This document shows positions 54,200 through 61,640 of a DNA stretch of 64,000 nt, in pieces. Location of the stretch: NCBI RefSeq assembly GCF_901905185.1, contig NZ_CABFMQ020000109.1:1-64000 (forward strand), written 5' to 3'. The notes below the pieces were generated by a model. The model was not told the origin of the DNA, did no database searches, and worked only from the letters and a program-made list of their open reading frames with translations. This DNA is from Methylocella tundrae. GTDB lineage: Bacteria > Pseudomonadota > Alphaproteobacteria > Rhizobiales > Beijerinckiaceae. Made by a program: the position numbers and the translations under genes. Each line of letters opens with the position of its first letter. Position 1 is the stretch's first letter.

Positions 54200-55435
54200 A
54201 TGAAAGGGATAAAACATGCGATGATGGCGGCTGCAGCTCTTATTGCACTTGGGCTGATGTCTAATATAGCCGCGGCGCAAGACTACTCTGCGGTCAATGC
54301 CAACGGAACTCTGGTTTTGGGTGGGTATGGCAATTTCTTTATCCCAGGAAATCTGGCCACGTGCCCTACGCCGCCGCCGCCGGCCACCAATGCCAGTGTG
54401 TGCGCCGGGACCACTAACCCGGGGCTGCATATGATTAATCAGATGTACGTGCAGTTCATGAAGCCCGTCAAAGAAGCAAGAAAAATGCATTGGCCAATCG
54501 CCATTGTGCATGGTTGCTGCTTGAGCACAAAATCGTGGCAGACCACGCCCGATGGACGGATGGGTTGGGACGAGTACTTCGTCCGTCAAAAGTTTGACAC
54601 CTATATGATCGATCAGGTCGGCCGCGCACGTTCTGGCTTCGATGCCACAGTTTACAACTCATTGAACACCGGTATTACGCACTGCATTCCTACCGCAACC
54701 GTTCAATGCCCACAAAGCCCCAACATCCTGATAGCCAGTGACCAGTTTGCCTGGAATGTCTTCCGCTGGGGAACCGCTCCTTGTACGACCTCCCCATGCT
54801 CCACCAATACCACTCCTCATCCCGGCATTCGGTTCCCGATGCAAACCGTAGGGGTGGGTACGGGATCGAACCTGCAATTCTACAACATGGTGATCCCTGA
54901 CTTGAATAATGCGACTCTATCTGGGGCCCCAAGTCCGGCTGACCCTGCGGGCTTTTATAATACTCCCGCCCAAATGGCGGAACTCGCGAGAGAATTAGGC
55001 GGCGCTATCTTGATGGGTCACTCCGAATCATCATCGTTCCCGACCCGGGCGGCGCTTCAGCCCGCTTCGGGCTGCTACCCCTGGACGACGGCAGCAGCTT
55101 GCAAGGTTAAAGCAATCGTCCAGCTTGAGACGGGTTGTTTCGCGAATCTTACACCGGCTGAGATCAATACCCTCGCGCATATCCCGATCCTCATCGAGTA
55201 CGGCGATTTCTCCGCCGTTCCGCAGCCGGCGGCTCCCTGCCCAACGGAGATTCAACAGATCACTGCCGCGGGCGGCGACATTAAGTTCGCCTGGCTGCCA
55301 GCTCTGAAGCCTAATTCCCTTTATAGGAGATCACCTGGCCCCATTACCGGCAACGAACACATGGTGATGCTGGACACCAACAACCTACAGATCGCCCAAA
55401 TCATCATCGATTGGCTGTCTTCACGTGGACTGTAA
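54200..55435 (+). CDS. Secreted alpha/beta hydrolase (esterase-like)
   Basis: A 411-residue exported hydrolase. The signal peptide MKGIKHAMMAAAALIALGLM ends near AAA-QD. The oxyanion region is IVHGCCLSTKSW, the nucleophile elbow GHSESSSF (Ser in G-H-S-E-S) and the late histidine is in GNEHMVMLD. An Asp in LIEYGDFSAVP could complete the triad. It has about ten cysteines, suggesting disulfides. Codon use is more AT-rich and less biased than in neighbours, and it lies in the tRNA-Leu-bounded segment, so it is probably acquired. A very strong terminator follows. Substrate unknown; it resembles large esterases such as those annotated only as alpha/beta hydrolase. Confidence 0.85.
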   Translation: MKGIKHAMMAAAALIALGLMSNIAAAQDYSAVNANGTLVLGGYGNFFIPGNLATCPTPPPPATNASVCAGTTNPGLHMINQMYVQFMKPVKEARKMHWPIAIVHGCCLSTKSWQTTPDGRMGWDEYFVRQKFDTYMIDQVGRARSGFDATVYNSLNTGITHCIPTATVQCPQSPNILIASDQFAWNVFRWGTAPCTTSPCSTNTTPHPGIRFPMQTVGVGTGSNLQFYNMVIPDLNNATLSGAPSPADPAGFYNTPAQMAELARELGGAILMGHSESSSFPTRAALQPASGCYPWTTAAACKVKAIVQLETGCFANLTPAEINTLAHIPILIEYGDFSAVPQPAAPCPTEIQQITAAGGDIKFAWLPALKPNSLYRRSPGPITGNEHMVMLDTNNLQIAQIIIDWLSSRGL

Positions 55436-55485
55436 CGGGATCAGTGAGCACGGTGACAATCGTGACGTGCATCACGGTGCAGAGG

Positions 55486-55514
55486 CCTCCCCGCCAACGT
55501 GGCGGGGAGGTTTT
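55486..55514 (+). terminator. Rho-independent terminator of the secreted hydrolase gene
   Basis: A perfect 10-bp stem CCTCCCCGCC/GGCGGGGAGG with loop AACGT is followed by TTTTC, 50 bases after the stop codon of the secreted hydrolase. Confidence 0.92.
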
Positions 55515-55565
55515 CAATAAAGCCGCCGGTTCTTCAATCTCGGATAGATGATTATGGAGGAGATC

Positions 55566-55892
55566 GTGAAAACGATCCTTGCTATAGCTCTTGTTGCGTC
55601 GCAGATGACCTATTACGAGGCTAAGGTCACGACCTTTGGCTGCACTTCGATCGAAGCCGTCTCTCAACTGCAAAAGGTTCGCTCCGACGAGAAAGCGCTT
55701 GATGCAGCCTTGACGGAGAAGCAACTCTACGGGGAATGCGTTGCGATCTTGAAGGGCACGCAGGTCCAGGGTTCGATTGACGCCGCCGACGATTCCATAC
55801 TGCGGGTGAACGAGCAGATCGAACCGCCAGGGTACGAGGCTCCGCTAGAGGACTTCGAAACAAAAGCAATGGATGGAAAGCACGGAGACTAG
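55566..55892 (+). CDS. Small hypothetical exported protein
   Basis: A 108-residue product starting at GTG 55566, which follows a GGAGGAG ribosome site. The N-terminus is hydrophobic (VKTILAIALVASQMTYYEAK) and could be an export signal. The remainder is acidic and soluble, with CTSIEAVSQLQKVRSDEKAL and a single later Cys. No family recognised. An alternative ATG lies at 55548. It sits between the secreted hydrolase and an IS66 remnant. Confidence 0.55.
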   Translation: MKTILAIALVASQMTYYEAKVTTFGCTSIEAVSQLQKVRSDEKALDAALTEKQLYGECVAILKGTQVQGSIDAADDSILRVNEQIEPPGYEAPLEDFETKAMDGKHGD

Positions 55893-55904
55893 AGCGTCGG
55901 ATTA

Positions 55905-56209
55905 TTTGTAAGCGAGGCGCCGATCCTCGCGGAACTGAAGACGTTCCTCGACACAACGCTCGCCAGGATCAGCGGCAAAAGCACGTTCGCCGGCGCCATT
56001 CGACGTCGCGCGCGACCCGTCCGCTTGCTCTGCGGCGGGCGGTGGCGGTGCTCATGTATACGCTCATCGATTGCCAAGATGAACGACATCGATTCCGAAG
56101 CCTGCCTAACCGACGTCATCGCGCGCATCGCCGATCATCCCATAAACCGTATCGATGAGCTGCTGCCATGGAACTGGAGGCTGCCCGAGATCTCCGTTCA
56201 GGATGGCTG
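55905..56209 (+). pseudogene. IS66-family transposase, C-terminal remnant
   Basis: Translated fragments in shifting frames match the IS66 transposase C-terminus: APILAELKTFLDTTLARISG with KSTFAGAIR, then KMNDIDSEACLTDVIARIAD followed by HPINRIDELLPWNW. At least one frameshift separates them, and the N-terminal and catalytic parts are absent. Confidence 0.8.
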
Positions 56210-56349
56210 AACTATTGTGCTGATTGCACCCGGAATCGAGCCCGAAGGCACTTCTCGAAAAAAATGCTACAATAAAAGCCCCGCCCAGTGCTACAAAACC
56301 AAGCGCGAGGACATATTAAGCTTTTGAAATAGAACCATTTTTTTTGAAA

Positions 56350-56434
56350 TGGTGCGGACGACGGGAATCGAACCCGTATGACCAAGGTCGAGGGATTTTA
56401 AGTCCCTTGCGTCTACCAATTTCGCCACGTCCGC
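56350..56434 (-). tRNA. tRNA-Leu (anticodon UAA)
   Basis: Read leftward: acceptor stem GCGGACG/CGTCCGC, D-arm GGCGAAATTGGTAGACGC, anticodon stem GGGA/TCCC around CTTAAAA with anticodon TAA, a long class-II variable arm, T-arm CGGGTTCGATTCCCG, and discriminator A with encoded CCA. The gene is intact. Its 3' half is duplicated at 52382-52430, which marks it as an integration site. Confidence 0.97.
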
Positions 56435-56498
56435 CTTCGCCTCGACCGCTTTACGCGCTGCCGGAGGCGCAGACAAGGCGCCAGATCGGATCTCGCCT

Positions 56499-57008
56499 TC
56501 AGACCCGCCCGGTCTCGGAAATCGGCGCCTGAAAGCTGAGGCCAAGATCCCAGGGAAAATAGATCCAGGTGTCCTGCGAGACTTCCGTGATATAAGTGTC
56601 AACGAGCGGACCGCCGAGCGGCTTTGCGTAAACCGTCGCTATATGGGCTTTCGGCAGCAGCGCCCGGACGATTTTGACGGTCGCTCCAGTGTCGGCAAGA
56701 TCATCGACCACGAGAACGCCGCTTCCCTCATCGCGGCCGATGTCCGGCGAGACCCCTTTCAGCACCTTGACCTGGCCCCGAACATTCTCGTCCACGTAGC
56801 TCGTCACGCAGAAAGTGTCGATGAGGCGAAGGTTCAGTTCGCGGGCGACGATCGCCGCCGGCACCAGGCCGCCCCGCGTCACCGCCACCATGCCGTAGAA
56901 CGGGCCGCTGGCGCTGAGCCGCCAGGCAAGCGCGCGCGCATCGCGATGAAACTGGTCCCATGACACATGAAAGGCCTTGCGCATATTGGGCTGCGGCGAA
57001 TCGGGCAT
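56499..57008 (-). CDS. gpt: Xanthine-guanine phosphoribosyltransferase
   Basis: A 169-residue purine-salvage enzyme that adds phosphoribose to xanthine and guanine. The PRPP-binding motif is VLVVDDLADTGATVKIV, with the upstream VTRGGLVPAAIVARELN loop. Family-typical C-terminal WIYFPWDLGLSF is present. The gene starts six bases after the CinA-like gene ends, so the two form an operon that ends at the tRNA-Leu gene. Confidence 0.95.
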   Translation of the reverse strand: MPDSPQPNMRKAFHVSWDQFHRDARALAWRLSASGPFYGMVAVTRGGLVPAAIVARELNLRLIDTFCVTSYVDENVRGQVKVLKGVSPDIGRDEGSGVLVVDDLADTGATVKIVRALLPKAHIATVYAKPLGGPLVDTYITEVSQDTWIYFPWDLGLSFQAPISETGRV

Positions 57009-57014
57009 CGAGAC

Positions 57015-57761
57015 TCAGACCTGCTCGTTAATGAGGCGCGCCACCAGGGCTTCGATGGCGGCGGCGGCGGCCGCGACCTTCCCGGTATCCTTGCCGCGCA
57101 CGACGATCTCGTTGCGGAAGGCGCCGTCCTGGAAGGATGGATAAGAGCCGATCGAAAGCTCTGGATTTGCTTTTGCGACATCAGTCAATCCGGCCGCGTA
57201 AGCTCCCTCCGGAAGACCGCCCGCCTCGATCGTTTTCGCGACCACTTTGGCGCCCGTGACGAGTTTCTCCGCGACGCGATCCAGCATCGACTGCATGATC
57301 GCCGGAACGCCCGCCATGACGATGACATTGCCGATCCAAAAGCCCGGCGCCTTCGAGATATCGTTCTCGATCAACCTGGCGCCGTGCGGGATGCGCGCCA
57401 TGCGCCGGCGCGCTTCGTTGAGAGCTTCAGGCTTTATCCGTTCCAGCAGCAGCTTGATCGCGCGCGGATCTTCGCCAATGCCGACGCCCAACGCGGCGGC
57501 GACGGCGTCGGCCGTGATGTCGTCATGCGTCGGGCCGATGCCGCCGGTCGTAAAGACATAGTCATAGCGCGCGCGCAACGCGTTGAGCGCCGCGACGATC
57601 TCGTCGGCGATATCGCCGACGACCCGGATCTCGCGCAGGTCGATGCCGATCTTGGCGAGGTAATCGGCGATATAGCCGCTGTTTGCGTCCTTCGTGCGCC
57701 CCGACAGGATCTCGTCCCCGATGACGAGAACAGCGGCCGTCACCGAAGCTTTTTGGGTCAT
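57015..57761 (-). CDS. CinA N-terminal domain protein (molybdopterin-binding fold)
   Basis: A 248-residue protein with the MoaB/MogA-like COG1058 domain: LVIGDEILSGRTKDANSGYI, FTTGGIGPTHDDITADAVA and NVIVMAGVPAIMQSMLD. It lacks the C-terminal nicotinamide-mononucleotide deamidase domain of full CinA. The family includes ADP-ribose/CoA pyrophosphatases; whether it binds molybdopterin is untested. Co-transcribed with gpt. Confidence 0.9.
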   Translation of the reverse strand: MTQKASVTAAVLVIGDEILSGRTKDANSGYIADYLAKIGIDLREIRVVGDIADEIVAALNALRARYDYVFTTGGIGPTHDDITADAVAAALGVGIGEDPRAIKLLLERIKPEALNEARRRMARIPHGARLIENDISKAPGFWIGNVIVMAGVPAIMQSMLDRVAEKLVTGAKVVAKTIEAGGLPEGAYAAGLTDVAKANPELSIGSYPSFQDGAFRNEIVVRGKDTGKVAAAAAAIEALVARLINEQV

Positions 57762-57842
57762 GTGCGGGTCAGCCTGCCAGGCGGAGCCAGCCCATGGGGC
57801 CGGGACCGGGTCTGCTCGAAAGCCTCTGCCTTGATGGCAAAT

Positions 57843-58730
57843 TCAGTACCTCGCGACGATCGGCGCGGGAGCGCCCCAGCTGAAGTGATAATTTATGCCG
57901 GCGCGGACGATATTGCCATTGAAGCGCGCCGTGGACAATGGACCGCTCGAATAGAGCAAATCGCCTCCTGGGGCAAACGCCAGCGGCGAGAGAGCGTTGC
58001 TGACCGAGCCGAGATTATAATAGAGATATTCGGCCTTCACGCTCCAATTGGGGAGGAACATCCATTCCAGGCCGCCCCCGACCGCCCAGCCGACCTGCGT
58101 TTTGGTATGGACTCCGAAAGAGCCAAACGCTGGATCAAAGGGCTGGTTTGCCTGAAAGATGTTGGTTCCGGTCTGGACTTCGCCATAGGCTAGTCCGCCG
58201 TCACCATAAATCAGCAGAGTCGGCGTCACGAGGTAGCCAAGGCGGGCGCGCACAGTGCCGAGGTAATCAAGCTTGTTGGTCGACTGCACGGTCGACACGA
58301 TGGTTTCGTCCGGGAAGCCGGCAGGAACGCCGCTACCGCCGAACGAGCCGGTGGAGCTGCTTCCAGTAACGCCCTGAATATCCGCCTCGAGGCCGACGAC
58401 AAAGCTCGTCGCTAATTGATAATTGTAACCGACCTCGAAGCCGCCGATGAAACCGCTGGAGTTGACAGGAGCAGAACCGCTGGCGAGGCCCGTTGAAAGA
58501 GCAAGTTCGGTGGACCAGGTGGGGGCCGCAAAAAACGGCGATGCCGTCGTGTTGACGCTTTTGTTGGCCGCCCACTCATATCCGGCGTTGAGACCCATAT
58601 AGAGGCCGGTCCAGGCCGGTGGCGCCGGCGGCGCCGGCGGCGGGGCTTGCATGGGCAGGTCGGCGGCGAAGGCGGCTCCCGTAAAGGCCATGGCGCAAGC
58701 CGAAGCCAAGACAACGTAGCGTAACATCAT
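57843..58730 (-). CDS. Omp25/RopB-like outer-membrane beta-barrel protein
   Basis: A 295-residue small porin-type protein. The signal peptide ends at AFA-AD and is followed by the typical DLPMQAPPPAPPAPPAWTGL linker and then GLYMGLNAGYEWA, the start of an eight-stranded barrel. The C-terminus (NYHFSWGAPAPIVARY) ends in an aromatic residue as in outer-membrane proteins. Common in Rhizobiales. A second Met directly follows the first; either could start. Confidence 0.92.
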   Translation of the reverse strand: MMLRYVVLASACAMAFTGAAFAADLPMQAPPPAPPAPPAWTGLYMGLNAGYEWAANKSVNTTASPFFAAPTWSTELALSTGLASGSAPVNSSGFIGGFEVGYNYQLATSFVVGLEADIQGVTGSSSTGSFGGSGVPAGFPDETIVSTVQSTNKLDYLGTVRARLGYLVTPTLLIYGDGGLAYGEVQTGTNIFQANQPFDPAFGSFGVHTKTQVGWAVGGGLEWMFLPNWSVKAEYLYYNLGSVSNALSPLAFAPGGDLLYSSGPLSTARFNGNIVRAGINYHFSWGAPAPIVARY

Positions 58731-58909
58731 AATCCCCCCCGAGATCGAGCATCGCGAATGAAGGAAAGCTACGTCGCTTGACGCTATTCATCAATAATAG
58801 CTTGGATCAGCCGCGATGTTATCTTCCGTGCAGTGGCAAAAACACAACGAAACAGCTGGCGGGAACTGAGATTGCTTGATGCAAATGGTTTGTCTTGCCG
58901 CGCAGAGCT

Positions 58910-59329
58910 TCACTCACCCAAAAGGTGCAATATGACCGCGCGCCGATGCGGCGCCCGCCGATGCTCGAATATATAGATTCCCTGCCAGGCTCCCAGCGTC
59001 ATCGCGCCCGAAGCTACCGGAATCGAGAGCTGAACCTGCGTCAGCGCGGCGCGGATATGAGCCGGCATGTCGTCGAGCCCCTCCGCGTTGTGCGCATAGA
59101 GCGCCGCATCCTCGGGCGCGATCCGCTCGAAGAAAGCGGCAAGGTCCTTCTGAACGTCGGCGTCCGCGTTCTCCTGGATCAGAAGCGACGCCGAGGTGTG
59201 CTGGCAGAACAAGGTCAAAAGCCCTGTCGAGATCGCTTCCCCGCTGACGAAGGCCGCGACATCGCGCGTTATTTCAGTGAGGCCCTTGCCCCTGGTTTGA
59301 ATGTCCAGCTGGCGCAGAGCCTGCCGCAT
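58910..59329 (-). CDS. YjbQ family protein (secondary thiamine-phosphate synthase-like)
   Basis: A 139-residue protein of UPF0047/YjbQ, with the conserved FCQHTSASLLIQENADADV and HNAEGLDDMPAHIRAALTQ segments, whose His and Asp residues form a likely metal site. E. coli YjbQ has weak thiamine-phosphate synthase activity; the physiological role is unclear. Its ATG touches the preceding stop of the dipeptidase gene, so the two are co-expressed. Confidence 0.92.
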   Translation of the reverse strand: MRQALRQLDIQTRGKGLTEITRDVAAFVSGEAISTGLLTLFCQHTSASLLIQENADADVQKDLAAFFERIAPEDAALYAHNAEGLDDMPAHIRAALTQVQLSIPVASGAMTLGAWQGIYIFEHRRAPHRRAVILHLLGE

Positions 59330-59997
59330 CAGCGCACCTCGAAGTCATGCGGGGCCACGCCGCTCAGTCCTTCGAGCGTGAAATGCCACCATTCTTTTTC
59401 AAAATTCACGAAGCCGCGCCTCTGCATCAAGGCGCCGAGCTCCGCGCGATTTCGTTTCGCGTCGTCGGAGATCGCGGGATCGCGCGTGCCCGAAGCTTCG
59501 TCGAAGAGATCGAACGGCGTGCCGAAATCCATCCCGATGAGGGCGAGATCGACGGCGATCCCGGTCGAATGGGCGGAGGCCCTGGCGATATAGCCAAGCT
59601 CGAACAGAGCCGCCTTGTCGAGATGCGGGTAATAGGCGGCCTTCATTGCCTGATCGGAAGGGTCGGCCGCCCAGGCGATGAACGCCGCAGTCGCCCGCTG
59701 CGGCCGGTAACAATCATAGACGACAAGGCTTCGCCCCGCCCTTTCGGCATCCTTCTGCACGGCGGCCAGCGCTTCCGCGACCTCGCGGCGCAGCCAGCAT
59801 TGCGCCGCGCAATAGCCGGGAACAGGACGCCCCATAAAATTCTCAGGCCCAGCGTAACGCATATCCTGACGGATGCGCGGCGCGACGTCAGCCAGCCGCA
59901 CGAAATCGGGCGGCGGCTCTCCTTCCGGTCCAGCCTTGGCGCCGCACCGGGAGCCAAGCGTCAAAAGGGTGACAGCGGGTGCATTCATGTCGCTCAT
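59329..59997 (-). CDS. D-alanyl-D-alanine dipeptidase (VanX/DdpX family)
   Basis: A zinc dipeptidase with the metal-site motifs SAHSTGIAVDLALIG (His and Asp) and EKEWWHFT (His), plus the catalytic-type VYDCYRPQRA. From the Met at 59997 the protein has 222 residues, near family size. This start has GGAG five bases upstream; an open frame continues to 60099, and a further Met at 59988 is also possible. It probably recycles D-Ala-D-Ala from peptidoglycan; a resistance role is unlikely because no vanHA partners are present. Confidence 0.9.
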   Translation of the reverse strand: MSDMNAPAVTLLTLGSRCGAKAGPEGEPPPDFVRLADVAPRIRQDMRYAGPENFMGRPVPGYCAAQCWLRREVAEALAAVQKDAERAGRSLVVYDCYRPQRATAAFIAWAADPSDQAMKAAYYPHLDKAALFELGYIARASAHSTGIAVDLALIGMDFGTPFDLFDEASGTRDPAISDDAKRNRAELGALMQRRGFVNFEKEWWHFTLEGLSGVAPHDFEVR

Positions 59998-60340
59998 CAT
60001 TACTCCATGTCCCGCCGGCGCTCCGACGGCCCCCACACCCGGACCAAGGGCAAAATGCGAGATCAATCTGGCAAAAGCGTCGGCCGGCGAAAGCTTCAAA
60101 AAAGCCTTTGATGGTCTGCTTGTTTTTCGTCTTCGGCTCGACGGCGGCCTGGCGCAAGCTTGTCAGCATGTCCGGCTGATAATTCGTAGAAATCAGGCGG
60201 CTCCATGGCGAGCTCTCCAGATGGATCTTGTTGCATGCCCCTGTCGAGGCCAAATAGAGTTTCGTGACGCATTCGCCGGGCGGCGTCGGCGCAGCGGCAA
60301 CCGTTCTGGCAATGCAGAAATCTAGAGAGGAATGCGACGG
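59998..60340. other. Intergenic region between divergent dipeptidase and RDD genes
   Basis: About 340 bases with no supported gene. Open frames crossing it have unlike composition. Promoters for both directions are expected here. Confidence 0.4.
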
Positions 60341-60814
60341 ATGAGCGATTTACGCGGTTTCGACAGGTGGACGATGCCGGGGCCCGCGTATCTTCCGGCC
60401 AATTTGCCGCCAGCGGCCTTCTCCGGCGTGTTATTCCGGCGCATCATGGCTTTCATTCTCGATTTTATTCTCGTCTCGATCTTTTCCGTCGCGATCTGGT
60501 TTGCGCTGGCGTTCCTGACGCTCGGTCTTACGGTCCTGATTCTGCCTCCGATCTTTCCCTTTGTCGCGTTTTTTTACAACGGCCTCACCGTGTCCGGCGC
60601 GCAGATGGCGACCCCGGGCATGCGCGCCATGGACCTTGAGATGCGTCTGATCGACGGTGAGCGCGTCCCTTTTTTGATCGCCGCGGCGCATGCGGTGCTT
60701 TTCTATCTCAGCACCATGTTTCCGCCGATTTTTCTTGTCGCCTTAGTAACGGACGGAAAAAGGTGTTTGCATGACATCCTTGCCGGGGTGATCATTACCC
60801 GCCGTCCCTTTTAG
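60341..60814 (+). CDS. RDD family membrane protein
   Basis: A 157-residue membrane protein with RDD-type features: the Arg/Asp pair in FRRIMAFILDFILVSIFSVA, the motif GAQMATPGMRAMDLEM, and the C-terminal RCLHDILAGVIITRR. Three to four helices. Function of the family is unclear (ion transport has been proposed). The ATG at 60341 is better spaced from GAGGA than the one at 60332. Confidence 0.9.
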   Translation: MSDLRGFDRWTMPGPAYLPANLPPAAFSGVLFRRIMAFILDFILVSIFSVAIWFALAFLTLGLTVLILPPIFPFVAFFYNGLTVSGAQMATPGMRAMDLEMRLIDGERVPFLIAAAHAVLFYLSTMFPPIFLVALVTDGKRCLHDILAGVIITRRPF

Positions 60815-60869
60815 AAGCGTTTTTTAAGTTGCGGCGACACAAGAACGCGCTAGCCTTGATTGAACAAAG

Positions 60870-61634
60870 ATGAAAACGGGATCAAAGGGACCAACCACCT
60901 TGACGCGAGAACCGCGCGACGCGCCCCAGTTCTATCTGACGGCGCCGTCCCCGTGCCCGTATCTCCCGGACCGGCAGGAACGCAAGGTCTTCACCCATCT
61001 CATCGGCGGCCGTGCGGTGGGCTTAAACGATCAGCTGACGCTTTCCGGCTTTCGTCGTTCGCAGACGATCGCTTATCGGCCCGCCTGCGAGCGGTGCCGG
61101 GCCTGCGTCTCCGTCCGGGTCAAGGTCAATGACTTCCGGGCCACCCGCACTTTTCGCCGCGTGATGGAGCAGAACGCCGACCTCGCCGGCCTCGTCGGAC
61201 GGACGGAGCCGACGTCCGAGCAATATTCGCTGTTTCGCCGCTATCTCGACGCACGGCACGGCGAAGGCGGCATGGCAGATATGACCGTTCTCGACTATTC
61301 GATGATGATCGAGGACAGCCATGTCGAAAGCCGTCTTGTCGAATATCGCGCGCCGGATCTCAATGCGCCGGGCGAGACGCAACTAACGGCGGCATGTCTC
61401 ACCGACCTTCTCGCCGACGGGCTGTCGATGGTCTATTCCTTCTATGCGCCGGACCAGCCGCGCCGCTCGCTCGGGACATTTATGATTCTCGACCATATCG
61501 AGCGCGCGCGCCGCCTCGGCCTGCCTCATGTCTATCTCGGTTACTGGGTCGAGGGCTCGCAGAAGATGGCCTATAAGGCGCGTTTTCTGCCGCAGGAACG
61601 GCTTGGCATGAACGGTTGGGAGAGGGTGGGTTAG
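60870..61634 (+). CDS. bpt: Aspartate/glutamate leucyltransferase (arginyl-tRNA-protein transferase family)
   Basis: Transfers Leu from Leu-tRNA to N-terminal Asp or Glu, marking proteins for ClpAP degradation (N-end rule). The 254-residue protein has the family N-terminus with PCPYLPDRQERKVFTHL, the cysteine group ACERCRACVSVRV and the C-terminal transferase motif HVYLGYWVEGSQKMAYKARF. It lies 55 bases after the RDD gene and may be co-transcribed. It is convergent with parC. Confidence 0.95.
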   Translation: MKTGSKGPTTLTREPRDAPQFYLTAPSPCPYLPDRQERKVFTHLIGGRAVGLNDQLTLSGFRRSQTIAYRPACERCRACVSVRVKVNDFRATRTFRRVMEQNADLAGLVGRTEPTSEQYSLFRRYLDARHGEGGMADMTVLDYSMMIEDSHVESRLVEYRAPDLNAPGETQLTAACLTDLLADGLSMVYSFYAPDQPRRSLGTFMILDHIERARRLGLPHVYLGYWVEGSQKMAYKARFLPQERLGMNGWERVG

Positions 61635-61640
61635 GCTGCC

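Larger units (their letters stand above)
52431..56349. mobile_element. Putative tRNA-Leu-integrated segment (degenerate)
   Basis: This 3.9-kb segment lies between the intact tRNA-Leu and a direct-repeat copy of its 3' half. It contains an isolated secretion-type gene, an IS6 remnant, an AT-richer secreted hydrolase, a small exported protein and an IS66 remnant. No integrase gene is visible, so it is either a decayed element or a partly deleted one. The two mismatches between repeat copies imply some age. Confidence 0.65.
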
